DNA of 14,845 nucleotides from an uncultured Oscillospiraceae bacterium (GTDB taxonomy: Bacteria; Bacillota; Clostridia; Oscillospirales; Oscillospiraceae), in assembly GCA_934553255.1 (NCBI GenBank), contig CAKTEZ010000032.1, forward strand, positions 1 to 14,845, read 5' to 3'. Shown one piece after another: positions 12,936 through 14,845 of this stretch. The notes under the pieces are model-generated. The model saw nothing but the letters and a program-made list of their open reading frames with translations, did not search any database and was not told where the DNA came from. Both the position numbers and the translations under genes were made by a program. Position 1 is the stretch's first letter, and each line of letters starts with the position of its first letter.

Positions 12936-13490
12936 ATGGCAAAGATGCTTTGGGAACTGTTTTTCACCTTCGCCAAGGTCGGTGTGATGACTTTCGGCGG
13001 CGGATATGCGATGCTGCCTATTTTGCAGCGCGAGGTGGTCGAGAACAAGGGCTGGGCGACGGAGGAGGAGCTGGCGGATTGGTTCGCCATCGGTCAATGC
13101 ACCCCGGGCGTTATTGCGGTGAACACCGCGACCTTTGCGGGGCGCAAGGTGCTGGGGACCCTCGGCGGCGTGGCGGCAACACTCGGCGTCGTATTCCCCT
13201 CGCTCGTCATCATTTCGCTCCTTGCGGGCGTCATCACGACCTTCGCCGAGGTCGCATGGGTCAAAAATGCCTTTGCGGGGATCCGCGTGTGCGTGTGCGT
13301 GCTGATCTTCAACGCGGTGGTAAAGCTGTGGAAAAAATCCGTCGTCGATAAAAAGACGCTTGCGCTCTATGCGATCATTCTGCTCGCGTCGCTGCTCACC
13401 GACTGGTCGCCCGTGGTGTTCGTCGTGTTCGCGGCGGCCGGCGGCATCGTGCTGCAGACCATACGCAAGAAGGGCGGTGAGGCGGTATGA
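12936..13490 (+). CDS. Chromate transporter family half-protein (CHR, first of pair)
   Basis: This short-chain CHR-family membrane protein has 184 residues, equal to one domain of the long two-domain ChrA. It has about 5-6 hydrophobic helices. Motifs are FTFAKVGVMTFGGGYAMLP (9-27) and GQCTPGVIAVNTATFAG, which match the family FGGG and TPGP/GPxxxNxAxFxG signatures; here the usual Pro after TPG is Val. GGAG precedes the ATG by a few bases. It overlaps the next gene by 4 bases (ATGA), which implies coupled translation and a heterodimer. Characterised pairs export chromate; in a gut anaerobe the physiological anion may differ. The two genes are not a frameshifted single gene, because each has a full-length domain and the overlap is a clean stop/start. 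Confidence 0.9.
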   Translation: MAKMLWELFFTFAKVGVMTFGGGYAMLPILQREVVENKGWATEEELADWFAIGQCTPGVIAVNTATFAGRKVLGTLGGVAATLGVVFPSLVIISLLAGVITTFAEVAWVKNAFAGIRVCVCVLIFNAVVKLWKKSVVDKKTLALYAIILLASLLTDWSPVVFVVFAAAGGIVLQTIRKKGGEAV

Positions 13491-14047
13491 CGCTCTATTT
13501 CCAGCTTTTTTGGGAGTTCTTCAAAACCGGACTGTTTGCCGTCGGCGGCGGTATGGCGACGCTCCCGTTCCTGTATGACATTTCCGACAAGACCGGTTGG
13601 TTCACCCGCGCGCAGCTTACGGACATGATCGCCGTGTCCGAGTCTACGCCGGGACCCATCGGCGTCAATATGGCGACCTATGTCGGCTTTATTACCGGCG
13701 GTATTCCGGGCGCGTTGACAGCGACCATCGGCCTTATCACGCCGAGCATCCTCGTGATCCTTATTGTCGCGGCCTTCCTGCAGGCGTTCCACGACAGCAA
13801 ATATGTTGCCGGTGCGTTCTACGGCCTGCGCCCCGCCTCCACCGCGCTTATCACGGCGGCGGGCCTTGTCGTGGTACGCGAGACCTTTGTGCTGGCGGAG
13901 AGCGCGGTCTTTTGGCAGGGGATCGTCCTTGCCGCCGTGCTGCTCGCGCTGACGCGCTGGGTCAAATGCACCAGGAACTGGCACCCCATCGTGTTCATCG
14001 GCATTTCCGCCCTTGTGGGCGTCGTGTTCCGCTTTGCGGGCGCATAA
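13487..14047 (+). CDS. Chromate transporter family half-protein (CHR, second of pair)
   Basis: This is the partner of the preceding gene, 186 residues with about 5-6 hydrophobic helices. The same family motifs recur: FFKTGLFAVGGGMATLPFLYD near residues 9-29, and SESTPGPIGVNMATYVG near 57-75. The start ATG overlaps the stop of the first half as ATGA, and GGCGGTGAGG (13473-13482) supplies the ribosome binding site. The two proteins are distinct in sequence, as expected if they pair as antiparallel halves. The operon ends at a strong hairpin 6 bases downstream. Cotranscription with birA is likely, but a functional link between biotin control and anion transport is not evident. Confidence 0.9.
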   Translation: MTLYFQLFWEFFKTGLFAVGGGMATLPFLYDISDKTGWFTRAQLTDMIAVSESTPGPIGVNMATYVGFITGGIPGALTATIGLITPSILVILIVAAFLQAFHDSKYVAGAFYGLRPASTALITAAGLVVVRETFVLAESAVFWQGIVLAAVLLALTRWVKCTRNWHPIVFIGISALVGVVFRFAGA

Positions 14048-14053
14048 GCGAAT

Positions 14054-14097
14054 AAACGCACAGCCGCCGGACAAACCGTCCGGCGGCTGTGCGTTTT
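14054..14097. terminator. Bidirectional terminator, CHR pair / antiporter
   Basis: A perfect 19-bp GC-rich stem (14054-14072 with 14078-14096) has a 5-base loop and an A-run/T-run edge for both directions. It lies between the convergent CHR gene (stop at 14047) and the antiporter gene (stop at 14099). Confidence 0.9.
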
Positions 14098-14098
14098 C

Positions 14099-14845
14099 TC
14101 AATCCTGTTTTTTCTGCTTTCTGGCTTCGCGCTCCTCCAGAAATTCCCGCGGCTCCGCTTCGGCGAGCGCTTTGGCGCGGCGCTCCAAGACCTCCTTGGG
14201 CTTGGCGGTGATCTCGCCTGCGGCGGTCAGCGCCTCCTTGGTCAGCAGCGGGCCGACCAGCTCATAGATCAGCACGGAGAAGAGCACAATGTTGCGGACC
14301 AGCAGTCCGTCCGCCGCGCCCAGCTCCTGTGCGCTCACGCACATACCCAGCGCCACGCCCGCCTGCGGCAGCAGCGTGATGCCGAGGTATTTGACCGTCT
14401 TTTCATCGCAGCCGACCGCCTTGGCGGAGAAGTGCGCGCCGAGATACTTGCCCATGCTGCGGAAGATGATGTAGATGACGCCGATGAGTACCATCGTCAA
14501 CTCGCCGAACACCTCCAACCGCAGCTCCGCGCCGCTGATGACGAAGAATACCGCCAACAGGGGGGCGGACCAGTCGTCCGCGCGGTCCATCAGATCCTCG
14601 GAGAGCGGGCAGATGTTGCAGAACACCGTGCCGAGCATCATGCACACGAGCAGCGGCGAGAAGCCGATGACGACCTCGCCGATGCGCCACTCCAACGCCG
14701 CGAGCGCGACCGTGAGGAACACGAACGCGATGGTCATGGACATACGGTTGCGGTTGGAATGGAACATGGCCTCGAGCCGCGTGAGGGCCGCTCCCGCGAG
14801 CATTCCGAGCAGCAGGGAGAGCACGATCTCGATGAGCGGGTTGAC
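14099..14845 (-). CDS. Cation:proton antiporter, Kef/CPA2-like (N-terminal part missing)
   Basis: This is an integral membrane antiporter exchanging Na+ or K+ for protons. The frame is open to the end of the window, so 248 C-terminal residues are present and the start is missing (full CPA2 proteins are about 380-650 residues). About six hydrophobic helices are visible. They include FSPLLVCMMLGTVFCN, a DDWSAPLLAVFFVISGAELR segment matching the family 'FFVxxGxxL' helix, and ITLLPQAGVALGM, which matches the conserved 'PRGEVAL/QAGVA' region. A charged coiled tail (EVLERRAKALAEAE and onward, ending KQKKQD) follows. No TrkA-N/RCK domain is attached at this end, unlike KefB/KefC. The subfamily and ion cannot be fixed from half the protein. 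Confidence 0.8.
   Translation of the reverse strand, partial: VNPLIEIVLSLLLGMLAGAALTRLEAMFHSNRNRMSMTIAFVFLTVALAALEWRIGEVVIGFSPLLVCMMLGTVFCNICPLSEDLMDRADDWSAPLLAVFFVISGAELRLEVFGELTMVLIGVIYIIFRSMGKYLGAHFSAKAVGCDEKTVKYLGITLLPQAGVALGMCVSAQELGAADGLLVRNIVLFSVLIYELVGPLLTKEALTAAGEITAKPKEVLERRAKALAEAEPREFLEEREARKQKKQD

Noticed and set aside
12936..14047. Two CHR genes as one frameshifted ChrA
   Set aside because: Each half is a complete domain with its own motifs and ribosome binding site, and an ATGA overlap is typical of natural paired short-chain CHR genes.

Overview
The window looks like chromosomal DNA from a GC-rich member of the Clostridia, probably an Oscillospiraceae/Ruminococcaceae-type gut anaerobe. 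The evidence is the Firmicutes gene order rpsK-rpsD-rpoA-rplQ, an S4 protein lacking the N-terminal CxxC zinc motif, strong AGGAGG ribosome binding sites, GTG starts and sigma-A-type promoters. The family placement is inference. I saw no tRNA, rRNA, insertion sequence, phage gene or CRISPR array; this is ordinary core and housekeeping DNA with some notable regulatory sites.

Layout. (1) 1-2480: the end of the alpha ribosomal operon, rpsK (5' end off the window), rpsD, rpoA and rplQ, closed by a 20-bp-stem terminator. (2) 2543-3391: a membrane-anchored NodB-type polysaccharide deacetylase, separated by a bidirectional terminator from the opposing secG (3469-3696, minus). (3) 3697-4043: an AT-rich divergent control region with a promoter for secG and one for an alanine-racemase-family gene (4044-5171). 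Then comes argR (5294-5749) with its own perfect TATAAT promoter. An octamer resembling an ArgR half-site occurs near both the racemase and argR promoters. (4) 5849-7504: an RlmI-type 23S rRNA cytosine methyltransferase and a PPC/DUF296 protein, in one operon whose promoter is nested in the argR terminator. (5) 7657-9370: a promoter, a glycine riboswitch, an intrinsic terminator and an AGCS-family sodium:alanine/glycine symporter. (6) 9428-11754 (minus): an MBOAT (AlgI-like) O-acyltransferase followed by a secreted or anchored SGNH hydrolase, a surface-polymer O-acetylation pair. (7) 11922-14047: birA followed by two half-size chromate-transporter-family genes. (8) 14099-14845 (minus): the C-terminal part of a Kef/CPA2-type cation:proton antiporter, running off the window.

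How the parts fit. Several functions concern the envelope (deacetylase, MBOAT/SGNH, racemase, SecG) and amino-acid homeostasis (racemase, ArgR, glycine-responsive symporter). All three convergent gene pairs are separated by long near-perfect hairpins that can terminate from both sides.

The best candidates for a second look are: the glycine riboswitch, whose 3' strand can pair with the terminator arm and so predicts an OFF switch; the shared TTGCATAA/TTATGCAA octamer linking the racemase to argR; the face-to-face promoters between the MBOAT operon and birA; and a 23-codon ORF overlapping the rpoA start by ATGA. I found no clear evidence of a wholly new multi-gene system.
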